Shown: positions 53,040 to 62,529, counted from the first letter of the stretch. The stretch is 64,000 nucleotides of DNA from SAR86 cluster bacterium (GCA_022447065.1 JAKUUM010000004.1:1-64000); one strand, 5' to 3'. Program-made: numbers and translations. The notes: a model not told the origin generated them from the letters alone.

Positions 53040-56000
53040 TTAGAATTTATAGCGCACGTCAACGTACATAGTTCTAGGTGATAGAGCGCTACCGTATTTA
53101 CTATAGTTATCACCAGCTGTAGTAGTACTTAAACCATATACCTGTTTATTATCCTTAAGGTTATTGACAGCCACTCTTATAGAAGTCTTGTAATCTTCAC
53201 TCCACCAAGAGGCGCTCAAGTTTGTAGTATCACGAGCTGGAACCCTGTCCAATTCTCTCGTTATACCAGAAGCTGAAAAATCTCCAGTGTATGAGTGGTT
53301 TATCCAAAACCAAATTGGACCCCATCGGCTCTCATGCTCGTAGACAGCTCTCAAAGTCCATTTCTCCCTTGGTATACCTTTTAGAGAATTACCTTTGACA
53401 TTTTCTGCGTAAGGAAAGTCACTAGCATCTATTACTCCGTCACCATTCACATCGTTTCCTGTTGCAGAATTTCCAACAACCCCTTGAGTGAAAGCACCAA
53501 AAACCATAGGAGGGTTGAATGGATCATCTGTATTAAGGACCCAATAATCATCTCCGTATTCGGTTTCTGTGATGCTCATGTTTCCAGATAAAGTAAGTCT
53601 GTCAGTAGCTGAGTATACAAACTCCATCTCAAAACCTTCGTTGGTGATACCGTTAGCGTTAGAGGCATATTCTGCTCCTTCTCCTCTTAAAGGATCAAAT
53701 TGAACCACAACATCTTGATAGCCATCGTAATCATAATGATAGATTGAAGCGAAGAGTTGTAATCTATCATCTAGGTGAATTCCTTTGTAACCAAACTCAA
53801 CGGATTCCACTACTTCTTTGTCGTATGAAAGGGCCTTTAAGCCTGCACCGGTTGGAATGCCGAATTCGTCTCTGACTTCATCTCGAGCTCCAGAATAACC
53901 TAAGGCTACCCCCCCTGATCTGTACCCTGTAGTAACTCCGAAATAAAAGAGTTGATCGCTATTGGGAGTCCAATCCAAGTTCACCCTGTAGTTGGTGTGT
54001 TTCCACTCATCTGCTCCAGGAATTCTTGAAGTATAGGCAAAAGGCCAACCCTGCATTAACCTCAATGGAGTAGCACAAGTATGTTGCTCTTCGAGAGAGC
54101 ACACAGGTGCGATTGGATTATTAGGATTACCCGTATAAACTGCATTCCCCATGATGAGGTTAGCGTAAGCTAGTGGAGTCAATTCAGTTACAGCTCCTGA
54201 CCAAGGCATATATCCCAGTAATTCATAATAAGGTCCAACTTGACCTTGTTGCAGAGCCATAACAGCATCCCAAGCACCTGAAAAGTTCATAAATAACTCA
54301 GAATAACCGCCTCTTATTTCATACCAGTCTTTTTTATCTACAGCGTGCCTTGCTCCAACAACCAAAGCAAATTCTTCATTGATAGTCCATGTACCCTGAG
54401 TAAAGATTGCCGTAGCGTCATTTGTTACGTCATTCTTGTGGTGGTATACCCTTCCTAAAGCATCACCACCCCAACGACAGGAAAGGGTTGCGAAGTCTGG
54501 ACCAGAACCTACCCAGCCTATTTGGGGAGATGTACAAGTGTTGATAGCTCCCAATAAAGCCGAAGTACTGACTCCGCCTAAGAAAGCTTGCGGGATGTCA
54601 TAAGCTCCATAGGTGGCCGCATTCTTGTACCTAGCAACATTGTTACGAATACTGTAATTTTGTTGCCTATTCTCATCCATGAAGAAGATACCGGAGGTCA
54701 ACAGAACATCATCGCCTATCTGCCAGTTGATATTAATTTCATGAGTTTTCATGTGGACATCTTCCAGTACCGTAATGTTGTGCTGATCCCAAGTGCTATT
54801 GGTCTCGTCTCTGTCTATGTTGAAAGTGTAACCAAAATCAACATATCCAAAGATGTACTTAATTTCCGTCCTGTCACTTAATTGCCAAGTGGCATGCGAC
54901 TGAATTCCTTCGTGTTGGAAAAATTGATGATTTGAAAGACAACCTTGCTGATAAGGAAAGTCTCTACAGTTCTCATTTTGGCTTACTTGAACTAAGAAGG
55001 TATTAAGAATGTCCTCTGTTCTACCATAATGGGCATTGAATCTACCCGGCCAACTAGCATTGTCAACACCTGGTCTTAAAGGAGCACCGTAACCAACTGC
55101 ACCAGTGGTGGGGTTGGTAAAAGCAATGGCTCCGAATGTTGTTGCCGTGGCAGGTCTTAATCCAAGTACCATGTCCGTGGTGTTCAATGTTCCTCTATTG
55201 GGTCCGTATCCTGAATCCAAAAGAACTCTTTGGCCTATGATGTTATCAACGTAACGACTATTCGCTCTGAATTGAACTTCGATATCATCGGTAGGCGTCC
55301 AAAGTAAGGTAATCACTTCATTGGAATCATCCAAAGAACTAACATCACGACAACCTAAACATTTCTGAGTACCATCCCTATCCATCTTGGCAGCAGTTAC
55401 TCTAAACGCAATTTTATCTGTCACAGGGCCAGTGGCCATTGCGTAATATTGGATGCTGCTATAATCACCAGCCAAGATTCTGACTTCAGCACCATTTTCG
55501 AAACTAGGTTTCTTAGTAATATAGTTAATAGCTCCGCCGATAGAATTTCTTCCGTATAAGGTTCCTTGAGGACCACGAAGCACCTCAATACGTTCTACGT
55601 CGTAATAATAGTTTTCCGAAGCAGCTATACCGAAATCAGGTGAATAAACACCGTTGTAGTAAGTTGCCACACCTGGGTCACCACCAAGTGCCCTGAAGTT
55701 TCTTCCCACTCCGCGAATTCTTACGTCGTAAGCATCACGGGTCGTTGCAGGAAGCTGATCCATTAAATCATTGGCCCCTTGCATGCCAAGATCTTCGATC
55801 ATACTTGCGTCAAAAGCAGTGATTGACATAGAAGTATCGGCTAAAGTAGATACTCGTTTTTCTGCTGTTACCGTTATCTCTTCAATACCACCTTTATCTC
55901 TTTCTTTTTCTTCTCCCTCTTCATCCTGTGCAATTAACATAAACGATGACAAGCCAAGAATAGAAACAAATACTAGGTTTATTAGAAATTTAATTTTCAT
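53040..56000 (-). CDS. Large TonB-dependent outer-membrane receptor
   Basis: 986 residues, longer than most (about 700-800). Signal peptide (about 1-25), then an acidic DEEGEEKERDKGG stretch, TonB box-like IEEITVTAEKR, plug motif IEVLRGPQGTLYGRNSIGGAINY and a barrel ending in TMYVDVRYKF. The extracellular loops carry several cysteines, for example in CRDFPYQQGCLSN and SLEEQHTC, so disulfide-braced loops are likely. GGGGGAG before the ATG at 56000. It is encoded upstream of the exported-protein cluster and likely brings in its substrate. The ligand is not readable. Confidence 0.94.
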   Translation of the reverse strand: MKIKFLINLVFVSILGLSSFMLIAQDEEGEEKERDKGGIEEITVTAEKRVSTLADTSMSITAFDASMIEDLGMQGANDLMDQLPATTRDAYDVRIRGVGRNFRALGGDPGVATYYNGVYSPDFGIAASENYYYDVERIEVLRGPQGTLYGRNSIGGAINYITKKPSFENGAEVRILAGDYSSIQYYAMATGPVTDKIAFRVTAAKMDRDGTQKCLGCRDVSSLDDSNEVITLLWTPTDDIEVQFRANSRYVDNIIGQRVLLDSGYGPNRGTLNTTDMVLGLRPATATTFGAIAFTNPTTGAVGYGAPLRPGVDNASWPGRFNAHYGRTEDILNTFLVQVSQNENCRDFPYQQGCLSNHQFFQHEGIQSHATWQLSDRTEIKYIFGYVDFGYTFNIDRDETNSTWDQHNITVLEDVHMKTHEININWQIGDDVLLTSGIFFMDENRQQNYSIRNNVARYKNAATYGAYDIPQAFLGGVSTSALLGAINTCTSPQIGWVGSGPDFATLSCRWGGDALGRVYHHKNDVTNDATAIFTQGTWTINEEFALVVGARHAVDKKDWYEIRGGYSELFMNFSGAWDAVMALQQGQVGPYYELLGYMPWSGAVTELTPLAYANLIMGNAVYTGNPNNPIAPVCSLEEQHTCATPLRLMQGWPFAYTSRIPGADEWKHTNYRVNLDWTPNSDQLFYFGVTTGYRSGGVALGYSGARDEVRDEFGIPTGAGLKALSYDKEVVESVEFGYKGIHLDDRLQLFASIYHYDYDGYQDVVVQFDPLRGEGAEYASNANGITNEGFEMEFVYSATDRLTLSGNMSITETEYGDDYWVLNTDDPFNPPMVFGAFTQGVVGNSATGNDVNGDGVIDASDFPYAENVKGNSLKGIPREKWTLRAVYEHESRWGPIWFWINHSYTGDFSASGITRELDRVPARDTTNLSASWWSEDYKTSIRVAVNNLKDNKQVYGLSTTTAGDNYSKYGSALSPRTMYVDVRYKF

Positions 56001-56138
56001 TTCTCCCCCTCAATAAGAACTTATATTCACCAGTCATTATTACTCTTTGGAAACAATAAAGACTGATTAAAAAAACCTAGTACAAACTATGCTGAATTTT
56101 CGCTTAGTTTGCAAACATTTTGTGTAAAAAATACTTGT

Positions 56139-56705
56139 TCAACTTGATTTTCCTGCTTCTTTAGAAAGGTACTTACTCAAATAGGCTGCATTTAAGAAAG
56201 CAAAAATAAACATCATGCCTAAAACTCCAAAAAGCTTGAAATTTACCCAGGTGGTTAAGCTGGTATAAAACATAAAATATAGATTGACTGTACCTATAGA
56301 GAAGAAGGCAAAAGCCCATAGATAAGTCATATCAATCCATGCTTTGTCGGGTATATTAGACAATCCTTCGGCACTGGCCATTTTCATAAAATTTTTCAAG
56401 ATAGGCGGTCTTCTCAAGAGCAGGTTGCCAATAAGAATGAGGGAAAAGATCCAATTTATGATACTAACTTTCCATTGTAGAAACGCTGGATCCCTAAATA
56501 GCAAGGTTGCACTTCCAAAGACTAATAAGGCTATCCAAGTTATGAAAAGTTTTTTTTCTACGGTTCCTTTACTGAATTTTTCATAAAGAACCTGAACGGT
56601 AACGGCGCACATGATGGCAGCCGTGGCTTTTAAAAAATCTTTTCCTGTTAAGAAAAACACCCCAAAAAAAACAAGTGCCGGAAAAAGATAAGTGATTTGA
56701 CCCAT
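56139..56705 (-). CDS. yciB: Intracellular septation protein A homolog
   Basis: 188 residues from ATG 56705, a membrane protein with five helices. YciB landmarks are FFLTGKDFLKA, TVEKKLFITW, WKVSIINWIFSLILIGN and the late LTTWVNFKLFGVLG. YciB is needed for normal septation and envelope integrity. A longer start at 56735 adds ten polar residues not found in the family. It diverges from the LLM gene; the usual yciA/yciC/acyl-phosphatase neighbours are absent. Confidence 0.93.
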   Translation of the reverse strand: MGQITYLFPALVFFGVFFLTGKDFLKATAAIMCAVTVQVLYEKFSKGTVEKKLFITWIALLVFGSATLLFRDPAFLQWKVSIINWIFSLILIGNLLLRRPPILKNFMKMASAEGLSNIPDKAWIDMTYLWAFAFFSIGTVNLYFMFYTSLTTWVNFKLFGVLGMMFIFAFLNAAYLSKYLSKEAGKSS

Positions 56706-56774
56706 AATGACTCTAGATTTATTGATAGGCATCATACTAAAATTAAAAGGAGTAAACTAATTGAGAACAAAAAA

Positions 56775-57794
56775 ATGAAAAACTTAAAGTTAGGTATACA
56801 AATTGGGTATTGGGGGGCACAGCCGCCAGAGAACATTGTTGAACTTGCTCAAGAAGCTGAGAAATTAGGTTACGATGCCATTTGGAGTGCTGAATCTTGG
56901 GGTTCAGATGTATTTACCCCATTAACCTGGATAGGCGCACACACTTCAAAAATCAAACTTGGTACCGGAATAGCTCAGATATCAGCCAGAACGCCTGCGG
57001 CAACTGCCATGGCTGCTATCACTTTAGATCACCTGTCAAAAGGGAGGGTAATTCTTGGATTGGGAGTCTCAGGACCTCAAGTAGTGGAAGGCTGGTACGG
57101 CCAACCTTTTTCTAAACCCCTTTCGCGTACAAGAGAATACGTAAGCATCATAAAGAAAATTTTAAAAAGAGAAGAACCGGTTACCAATGATGGTGAGCAC
57201 TACCCGCTTCCTTACCAAGGAGAAGGAAGTTGGGGACTGGGAAAACCTTTGAAATCCATCACCCACCCTCTTCGATCTAATTTACCTATCTTTTTGGGAG
57301 CTGAAGGACCGAAGAATGTAACCATGACAGCTGAAATAGCTGACGGATGGTTGCCTCTTTATTATTCACCTTATCGACAAGAGGTTTATGCCGATCAGAT
57401 AAAAAATGCTAAGGAAGGTTTTGAAATCTCTGCCGGCGTAACCCTAAATATATGCGACGACGTGGAAAAAGGATTAATTCCCGTGAAAAATAATTTGGCT
57501 CTCTACATTGGTGGAATGGGAGCGGCAAAGAAAAATTTTCATACTGATTTAATGGGAAGAATGGGTTTTGAAGCAGAAGCAAAAAAGATTCAAGAATTAT
57601 TCCTTCAGGGCAAAAGAACTGAAGCAGCTTTAGCAGTTCCTGATCTATTTGCAGACGAAATCTCATTGGTAGGACCCAAAGAGCGCGTCAAAGAAAGGGT
57701 GGAAGCCTGGAGAGACACGCCCGTCACTTCCTTACTGATATCTACACGAAATAAAGAGAATTTGAGGGAAGTTGCTGAAATAGTATTTGCTTGA
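56775..57794 (+). CDS. LLM-class flavin-dependent oxidoreductase
   Basis: 339 residues from ATG 56775: LKLGIQIGYWGAQPPENIVELAQ at the start and SAESWGSDVFTPLTW match F420/FMN luciferase-like monooxygenases, with VILGLGVSGPQVVEGWYG as the flavin region. A frame opening upstream at 56697 overlaps the divergent yciB start and is not conserved. F420 is unlikely in a gammaproteobacterium, so FMN is the probable cofactor, although related F420 forms exist. Substrate unknown. Converges on the methyltransferase gene with a 4-base gap. Confidence 0.85.
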   Translation: MKNLKLGIQIGYWGAQPPENIVELAQEAEKLGYDAIWSAESWGSDVFTPLTWIGAHTSKIKLGTGIAQISARTPAATAMAAITLDHLSKGRVILGLGVSGPQVVEGWYGQPFSKPLSRTREYVSIIKKILKREEPVTNDGEHYPLPYQGEGSWGLGKPLKSITHPLRSNLPIFLGAEGPKNVTMTAEIADGWLPLYYSPYRQEVYADQIKNAKEGFEISAGVTLNICDDVEKGLIPVKNNLALYIGGMGAAKKNFHTDLMGRMGFEAEAKKIQELFLQGKRTEAALAVPDLFADEISLVGPKERVKERVEAWRDTPVTSLLISTRNKENLREVAEIVFA

Positions 57795-57798
57795 AAGT

Positions 57799-58422
57799 TT
57801 AAGGAATCGGCTTGGCATATCCCCAATAGTTGTATCCAGCTATCTTAGGAGTGCTGGGGAGGTACATCGTCTCTAGGTTCTCCAGCTTAAAGCCAGAGGC
57901 TTCTATTAAATCAGGAATATCTCGATTCAAATTACAGCCTCCTGCTATTTTCTTCCAAAAAGGATTAACTCTGTTTTGCCATTTATGAATGTTAGGGTCG
58001 GGTGCTTTTCCATGTTCACAAAAAATCATTTTTCCTCCTGGTTTTAGAACTCTTTTCATTTCTTGATTGGCTTGCTCTACTTCAGGGATGGTACACATGG
58101 TGTAAGTTATTAATACCGTATCCACATGATCGTCAGGGAGGGGAATATTTTCAGCACCACTAATTATAAAATCTACTTCAAGATTTTCTTCCGTTGCTAC
58201 TTTAGAGGCCATTCTGTTTAACTCTTCCGAAGGATCAAGACCCCATATCTTCTTGACCTTTGATTTATCATAGAATGGTAAATTTAAGCCAGATCCTATT
58301 CCTACCTCTAAAACTTTTCCTTCTGCTTGAGGAACTACCTTTTGACGTTGATAAATCATGGGTCTTGCACTACAAGCGCAGTTTAAAAGTCTAGGTAATA
58401 TATATTTATCGTAAAGGCTCAT
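57799..58422 (-). CDS. Class I SAM-dependent methyltransferase
   Basis: 207 residues with Rossmann motif I EVGIGSGLNLPFY, motif II GLDPSEEL, VDTVLITYTMCTIPEVEQ and the post-motif MKRVLKPGGKMIFCEHG, as in UbiE/Coq5-like proteins. Three cysteines near the N-terminus (NCACSARP) may matter. Substrate unknown; UbiE proper is about 250 residues and has other motifs, so I do not call it ubiE. Confidence 0.88.
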   Translation of the reverse strand: MSLYDKYILPRLLNCACSARPMIYQRQKVVPQAEGKVLEVGIGSGLNLPFYDKSKVKKIWGLDPSEELNRMASKVATEENLEVDFIISGAENIPLPDDHVDTVLITYTMCTIPEVEQANQEMKRVLKPGGKMIFCEHGKAPDPNIHKWQNRVNPFWKKIAGGCNLNRDIPDLIEASGFKLENLETMYLPSTPKIAGYNYWGYAKPIP

Positions 58423-58506
58423 TTGCTTACCTCAATTATTACAGTTAATTACGAAATATCTATTCATTTTAGTTAAGCCTACTGGCTGCAAATTTAAAAA
58501 GGTTTC

Positions 58507-58890
58507 CTATTCAATAACGCAGGACCTACGATCTTTTGGAGCATTTTGTTGAGAAAAGAAAGAGTCCTGTTCTAAAGTTAAGGTTGTCTTATTAATTGAG
58601 AAAATTGTTATCAAATCTTCTTTCGAAGCACTCTTATATTGGCCAATAAGGTAATGAGTTGGCGTAATATCTAAATCGAATTCTACCAGTGGATAACCTT
58701 TTGCTGACATCCTGGCTAATTTAGAAAACTCTCCTAAACTAAATCTAACCACGCGGGTTTTAATGTATCCATGTTGTTCCAGAACTTCGTTGAAGCACTT
58801 TAGGTTTATCACTTCTGAAATTGAAAAAGAAGGAAAAAAAATTAGTAAAGAGAATAAAACTTTTCTTTTTAAAAAATTAGAAATATTCAT
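58507..58890 (-). CDS. Small exported hypothetical protein
   Basis: 127 residues, signal peptide (about 1-25, SISEVIN) then a mature part with two cysteines (CFNE near the start and CVIE at the very end) that could form a disulfide. The middle is a beta-rich region with YPLVEFDLDITPTHYLIG. No family recognised. ATG 58890. The gene overlaps the end of a decayed reading frame upstream (58877-59088). Confidence 0.6.
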   Translation of the reverse strand: MNISNFLKRKVLFSLLIFFPSFSISEVINLKCFNEVLEQHGYIKTRVVRFSLGEFSKLARMSAKGYPLVEFDLDITPTHYLIGQYKSASKEDLITIFSINKTTLTLEQDSFFSQQNAPKDRRSCVIE

Positions 58891-59088
58891 TCTCCACCCG
58901 AGTCACCCAATAATCGGCATCAAAATTTTCATCTCCCGAAATATATCTCCAAAAATTGATTCTGGTTAAGTACCCAAGTCTTCCGGTATCCGCCTGTTCC
59001 ATCATACAGGCTCCAAGCCATCACTCCAGCTTCTAAGGTAGAAGAGGAAAGGTAAAGCCCAATACCTTCTGTCTTAGTGAATTCGAAT
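58877..59088 (-). pseudogene. Frameshifted coding relic upstream of the small exported gene
   Basis: The minus strand has two overlapping protein-like frames. One, after a stop near 59085, reads KTEGIGLYLSSSTLEAGVM and goes on to GRYFGR-type end. The other runs from ATG 59005 to TAA 58877 and contains ADTGRLGYLTRINFWRYISG then DENFDADYWVTRVENEYF. The two would join by a one-base shift within AWSLYDGTGG / GACMMEQADTG. Amino-acid composition (many W, Y, R, D) looks like a real protein tail. I cannot name its family. It could be a decayed gene or a 42-codon small gene coupled to the next one. Confidence 0.35.
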
Positions 59089-59116
59089 TATTCATTAACT
59101 AACTTTAAATTTTAGC

Positions 59117-60079
59117 TTAGGGTTTTTTAGGATGTTCCAGAAAAAAATTGACCACCTCTTCTCCCCAGTGAAAAGGGTTATTTCTACCGCATCCCAGATA
59201 ATTTCCTACTCCAGGGAAACAATGCCCTTCTGGATTGCCAAGAAAACTTGAATTGGATCCCTTACTTATCCAGTTGTAACTGATAAATTCGAAGACTGTG
59301 CCTTGAGAATTAGTGAAACGGACTCTCTGATAGTCTTCATCCTTAAATAGAACTTCAACATTAATCAAATTCCAATCTTCTCCGATTTTCTTAACAGTTT
59401 TTATTGCCCCAGAATAGTGAACTAATCCATCTTTTTTTCCATGTGCGTATAAGACATCAACCTGTTTACCCTTAAAGCAGTTATTAAAAACGTTTATGCG
59501 TACCGGAGTTTCAAAATTAACAGGCCAACCGGCACCAAAACCAATAGGTGCTGCAGAAGCTATGTGTTCTGCATAATCACAGACAAACCTCCAACTCATC
59601 CATGAGCCCTGTGAAAATCCTGTTACATGAACTCTTTCATCCATTACATGGAATACTTTCTTGACACGAGTCATAAAAGAAAAAATTTTAGCAACATTAT
59701 CAACTCTGTATTCCCAAGATCTGCCGTAAGAACCTTTATTGGCGGTTGGTTGTATGACTATATAGCCTTCATTTCCTCCTCGTTTAGCTAGGTCGGTGTA
59801 ATAATTCTGCAAGTCAGCTGTCATCATATATCCATGTATATCGACAATTAAACCGCAGGCCTTCTTTAAACAAACTTCAGGCACATGAAGAGTAAATAGC
59901 AAGTCATCACATTTAAGGTCCACAGTACCCTTCCGAGGGGAAGTGATGCAATTATCTGGTACCGGATCAGGAATGCTAAGTGTTGCAGGCCAAGGCACTT
60001 CTGGTTCTGCTAACAGGTAGCTACTTGCAGAAAGGTTTAATAAGAGAAAAATAAATAATTTAAATACAGGTTTTTTCAT
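59117..60079 (-). CDS. Exported PHB-depolymerase/feruloyl-esterase-type hydrolase
   Basis: 320 residues with signal peptide (about 1-24). Alpha/beta-hydrolase fold with GLIVDIHGYM oxyanion region, nucleophile motif GFSQGSW, an HGKKDGLVHY acid region and a C-terminal His near FHWGEE. The family covers extracellular PHB depolymerases and feruloyl/acetyl-xylan esterases (LpqC-like). Six or more cysteines (e.g. PDNCITSPRKG, CLKKACG, HCFPGVGNYLGC) suggest disulfides. So a periplasmic or secreted esterase. Substrate could be a plant or algal polysaccharide ester or a polyester. Confidence 0.85.
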   Translation of the reverse strand: MKKPVFKLFIFLLLNLSASSYLLAEPEVPWPATLSIPDPVPDNCITSPRKGTVDLKCDDLLFTLHVPEVCLKKACGLIVDIHGYMMTADLQNYYTDLAKRGGNEGYIVIQPTANKGSYGRSWEYRVDNVAKIFSFMTRVKKVFHVMDERVHVTGFSQGSWMSWRFVCDYAEHIASAAPIGFGAGWPVNFETPVRINVFNNCFKGKQVDVLYAHGKKDGLVHYSGAIKTVKKIGEDWNLINVEVLFKDEDYQRVRFTNSQGTVFEFISYNWISKGSNSSFLGNPEGHCFPGVGNYLGCGRNNPFHWGEEVVNFFLEHPKKP

Positions 60080-60152
60080 TTATTTACTAGTTTTATAAGA
60101 CTAAGATTATGAACTAAATACAAAGAAGATAAAAATATTAGAGGATTAAACT

Positions 60153-61040
60153 ATGCATGATTTTGAAGGAAAAACTGCGGTAGTTACTGGAGCTGCAAGT
60201 GGAATTGGTTATGGGTTAGCTGAAAGGTTGGCTCAAGAAAAGATGCAAGTAGTGTTAGCAGATGTTGAAGAAGAAGCTCTCGACAAAGCGGTCAAACAGT
60301 TGCAACAGTATCAACATAGGGTCATTGGGGTAAAGACAGATGTCCTTATTCAGGAATCTGTAAGTGACCTTTTTACTCGAGCAAATGACGAGTATGGCAA
60401 TATTCATATCCTTTGTAACAACGCTGGTATTGGAGCAAATTCTGGAAATAAGGGTATTTGGGAAGTCGAGAAAGAAGACTGGGATTGGACATTGGGAGTC
60501 AATTTTTATGGAGTCCTTTACGGGATTCAAGCTTTTCTTCCTCACATGATTGAGCATGGAGAAGAAGGCCATGTAGTTACTACTGCTTCTCTAGCAGGAC
60601 TATTAGCCGGAGCCGGAACTTATGGTGTAAGTAAGCACGCTGTTTTAGCCCTTGCTGAGAGTTTGAATAGAGATCTTGTTGCTAGAAATTTAAAAATAGG
60701 GGCTTCGGTGTTATGCCCAGGCTTTGTCAATACCAATATAACTGATTCAGAAAGGAATAGGCCTCAGCACTTAAGAGTCGAAGACCAAACCGAAACGGAC
60801 CCTCAGGCTCTTGAAATGTTCAGTTTATTACTTAAACAAGGCAAAGAACCAAGTGAAATAGCGGAAATCGTTTTTAAGGCAATTAAGGAAAATGTTTTCT
60901 ACATCCTTCCTCATCCAGCCTGGGATGATAATTTAAGAAATCATTTTGAAGAAATTTTATCTCGAAAGGAACTGGTCCCTCCTTCAATGAACGACATGGC
61001 AGATTTTTTTAAGCCCAGAGAAGACGGAGAGAAATATTGA
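60153..61040 (+). CDS. SDR-family NAD(P)-dependent dehydrogenase
   Basis: 295 residues with TGAASGIGYG cofactor loop, DVEEEALD specificity turn, NNAGIGANS, catalytic serine in TTASLAG and Y-x-x-x-K in YGVSKHA. The ending with MNDMADFF is typical of a long-chain SDR subgroup near hydroxysteroid dehydrogenase-like proteins. GAGG before the ATG. Lies divergently from the esterase gene; a substrate link is possible but unproven. Confidence 0.88.
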   Translation: MHDFEGKTAVVTGAASGIGYGLAERLAQEKMQVVLADVEEEALDKAVKQLQQYQHRVIGVKTDVLIQESVSDLFTRANDEYGNIHILCNNAGIGANSGNKGIWEVEKEDWDWTLGVNFYGVLYGIQAFLPHMIEHGEEGHVVTTASLAGLLAGAGTYGVSKHAVLALAESLNRDLVARNLKIGASVLCPGFVNTNITDSERNRPQHLRVEDQTETDPQALEMFSLLLKQGKEPSEIAEIVFKAIKENVFYILPHPAWDDNLRNHFEEILSRKELVPPSMNDMADFFKPREDGEKY

Positions 61041-61045
61041 GAGAG

Positions 61046-61819
61046 TTAGTACCTAAAATGTCTAATTTGTTCGCCACTTTTCTCAATTTCGGTCATCGCA
61101 TTTATACCTATCTCTAAGTGTAAATCGGTCCATTCTTCTGTTACCCCTTTATCAGATTCTTCGGTTTTGACTCCGTCTGGAGTAACGGGAACATCGGAAA
61201 CTAATAATAATGCTCCTCTGGCAATTTCGTTGTAATGGCCTACGACAAAAATAGTAGAGGTTTCCATATCTATGGCTATACAAGTGGATTTCTTAAGTCT
61301 TTTAAGAAAAGCTTTGTCGTGTTCCCAAACTCTTCTATTGGTAGTGAAAATCACACCAGTTCTATATTCTTGACCACTTTCAATAATCTTATCCGATACA
61401 AATTTGTGTAGTTTGAATGAAGGCAAAGCAGGTACTTCGGGTGGGAAATATTCATTACTGGTCCCTTCTCCTCTTATAGCGGCAATCGGTAAAATGAAAT
61501 TCCCTATTTCACTTCTTCGTTTTAAACCTCCACACTTTCCAAGAAAAAGTACCCCCCTTGGATTACAAGCAACCAATAGGTCCATTATTGTTGCTGCATT
61601 AGGCGACCCAATGCCATAATTAATGATTGTTAGGCCATCAGAATTAGAGGCAGCCTGCATTGGCTTCTTATTTCCAAAAATATCAATCTTAAATCTGTTA
61701 GCAAAATTCTCAACATAATCAGAAAAGTTTGTTAAAAGAATGTGATGACCAAATTTATCTAAAGGCATACCCGTGTATCTAGGTAACCAATCTTTAGCTA
61801 TTTCTAATTTATTTTCCAT
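61046..61819 (-). CDS. AMP nucleosidase, short form
   Basis: 257 residues, about half of E. coli Amn (484), corresponding to its catalytic C-terminal phosphorylase-fold domain. Landmarks: INYGIGSPNAATIMDLL, FLGKCGGLK, AAIRGEGTSNEYFPPEVPALP, the IAIDMETSTIFVVG active-site region and LLLVSDVPVTPDGVKTEESD. It splits AMP to adenine and ribose 5-phosphate. The short form lacks Amn's regulatory N-terminal domain. ATG 61819. Stands alone between the SDR and tesA. Confidence 0.9.
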   Translation of the reverse strand: MENKLEIAKDWLPRYTGMPLDKFGHHILLTNFSDYVENFANRFKIDIFGNKKPMQAASNSDGLTIINYGIGSPNAATIMDLLVACNPRGVLFLGKCGGLKRRSEIGNFILPIAAIRGEGTSNEYFPPEVPALPSFKLHKFVSDKIIESGQEYRTGVIFTTNRRVWEHDKAFLKRLKKSTCIAIDMETSTIFVVGHYNEIARGALLLVSDVPVTPDGVKTEESDKGVTEEWTDLHLEIGINAMTEIEKSGEQIRHFRY

Positions 61820-61893
61820 TCGACCTAAAAAAAAGGTGCATGCTACTTGATTTGGTTACAAATACAATTTTTCTAAGAAAATAGCTAAATAAA

Positions 61894-62529
61894 TCAGAGG
61901 GATTGAGCCCACTTGAAAATATCTTCTGCAATTAACGGTTGTGCCTTTTCATTGGGATGGATTCCATCGGGAAACATTAAGTCAGAGTCCAAGGCTACAT
62001 TGTTAAGCATGAAAGGCACAAGTTGAATGTTTAATTCTTTAGCTACTTCTGTGTAAATGGCTTCAAAAGCTTGCATGTAATTTCTGCCATAATTAGGCGG
62101 AATTCTTATTTTCATTAAAATGATTTTAACATTTTGTTTTTCTGCCTTTTTACAAATTTCTGTCAAATTGAATTTAATCTTATCTACGGGATAACCTCTA
62201 AGAGCGTCGTTTCCTCCCAGTTCTATTAACAAGTAATCTGGAGAATGGAATTTCAGCAAACTCGGTATTCTTGATAAGCCACCGCCAGTAGTCTCTCCTG
62301 GCAAACTTACGTTGACTATTCTTAAATCTTTACCCGATGAATCTAGTTTTCTTTGAAGAATGTGGGTCCATTGTCTGTCTACACTAACACCGTATCCTGC
62401 ACTTATACTATCTCCAAGAACGAGTAACCTCTTTGAACCTTCAGCTAATGTCTGTTGGGAAAGCACTATGGGCAAGAGAATTACTATAAAATTGTACTTT
62501 CTCCATAAATTTAGGAATTTCTTTAACAT
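61894..62529 (-). CDS. tesA: Periplasmic acyl-CoA thioesterase I / lysophospholipase L1
   Basis: 211 residues, signal peptide (about 1-29). SGNH hydrolase: GDSISAGYG with the nucleophile serine, ELGGNDALRG with the glycine and asparagine, and PDGIHPNEKAQ with the acid/base pair. In E. coli the periplasmic TesA hydrolyses acyl-CoA, lysophospholipids and esters. ATG 62529 diverges from ybbA by 15 bases, exactly the arrangement in E. coli. Confidence 0.95.
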   Translation of the reverse strand: MLKKFLNLWRKYNFIVILLPIVLSQQTLAEGSKRLLVLGDSISAGYGVSVDRQWTHILQRKLDSSGKDLRIVNVSLPGETTGGGLSRIPSLLKFHSPDYLLIELGGNDALRGYPVDKIKFNLTEICKKAEKQNVKIILMKIRIPPNYGRNYMQAFEAIYTEVAKELNIQLVPFMLNNVALDSDLMFPDGIHPNEKAQPLIAEDIFKWAQSL

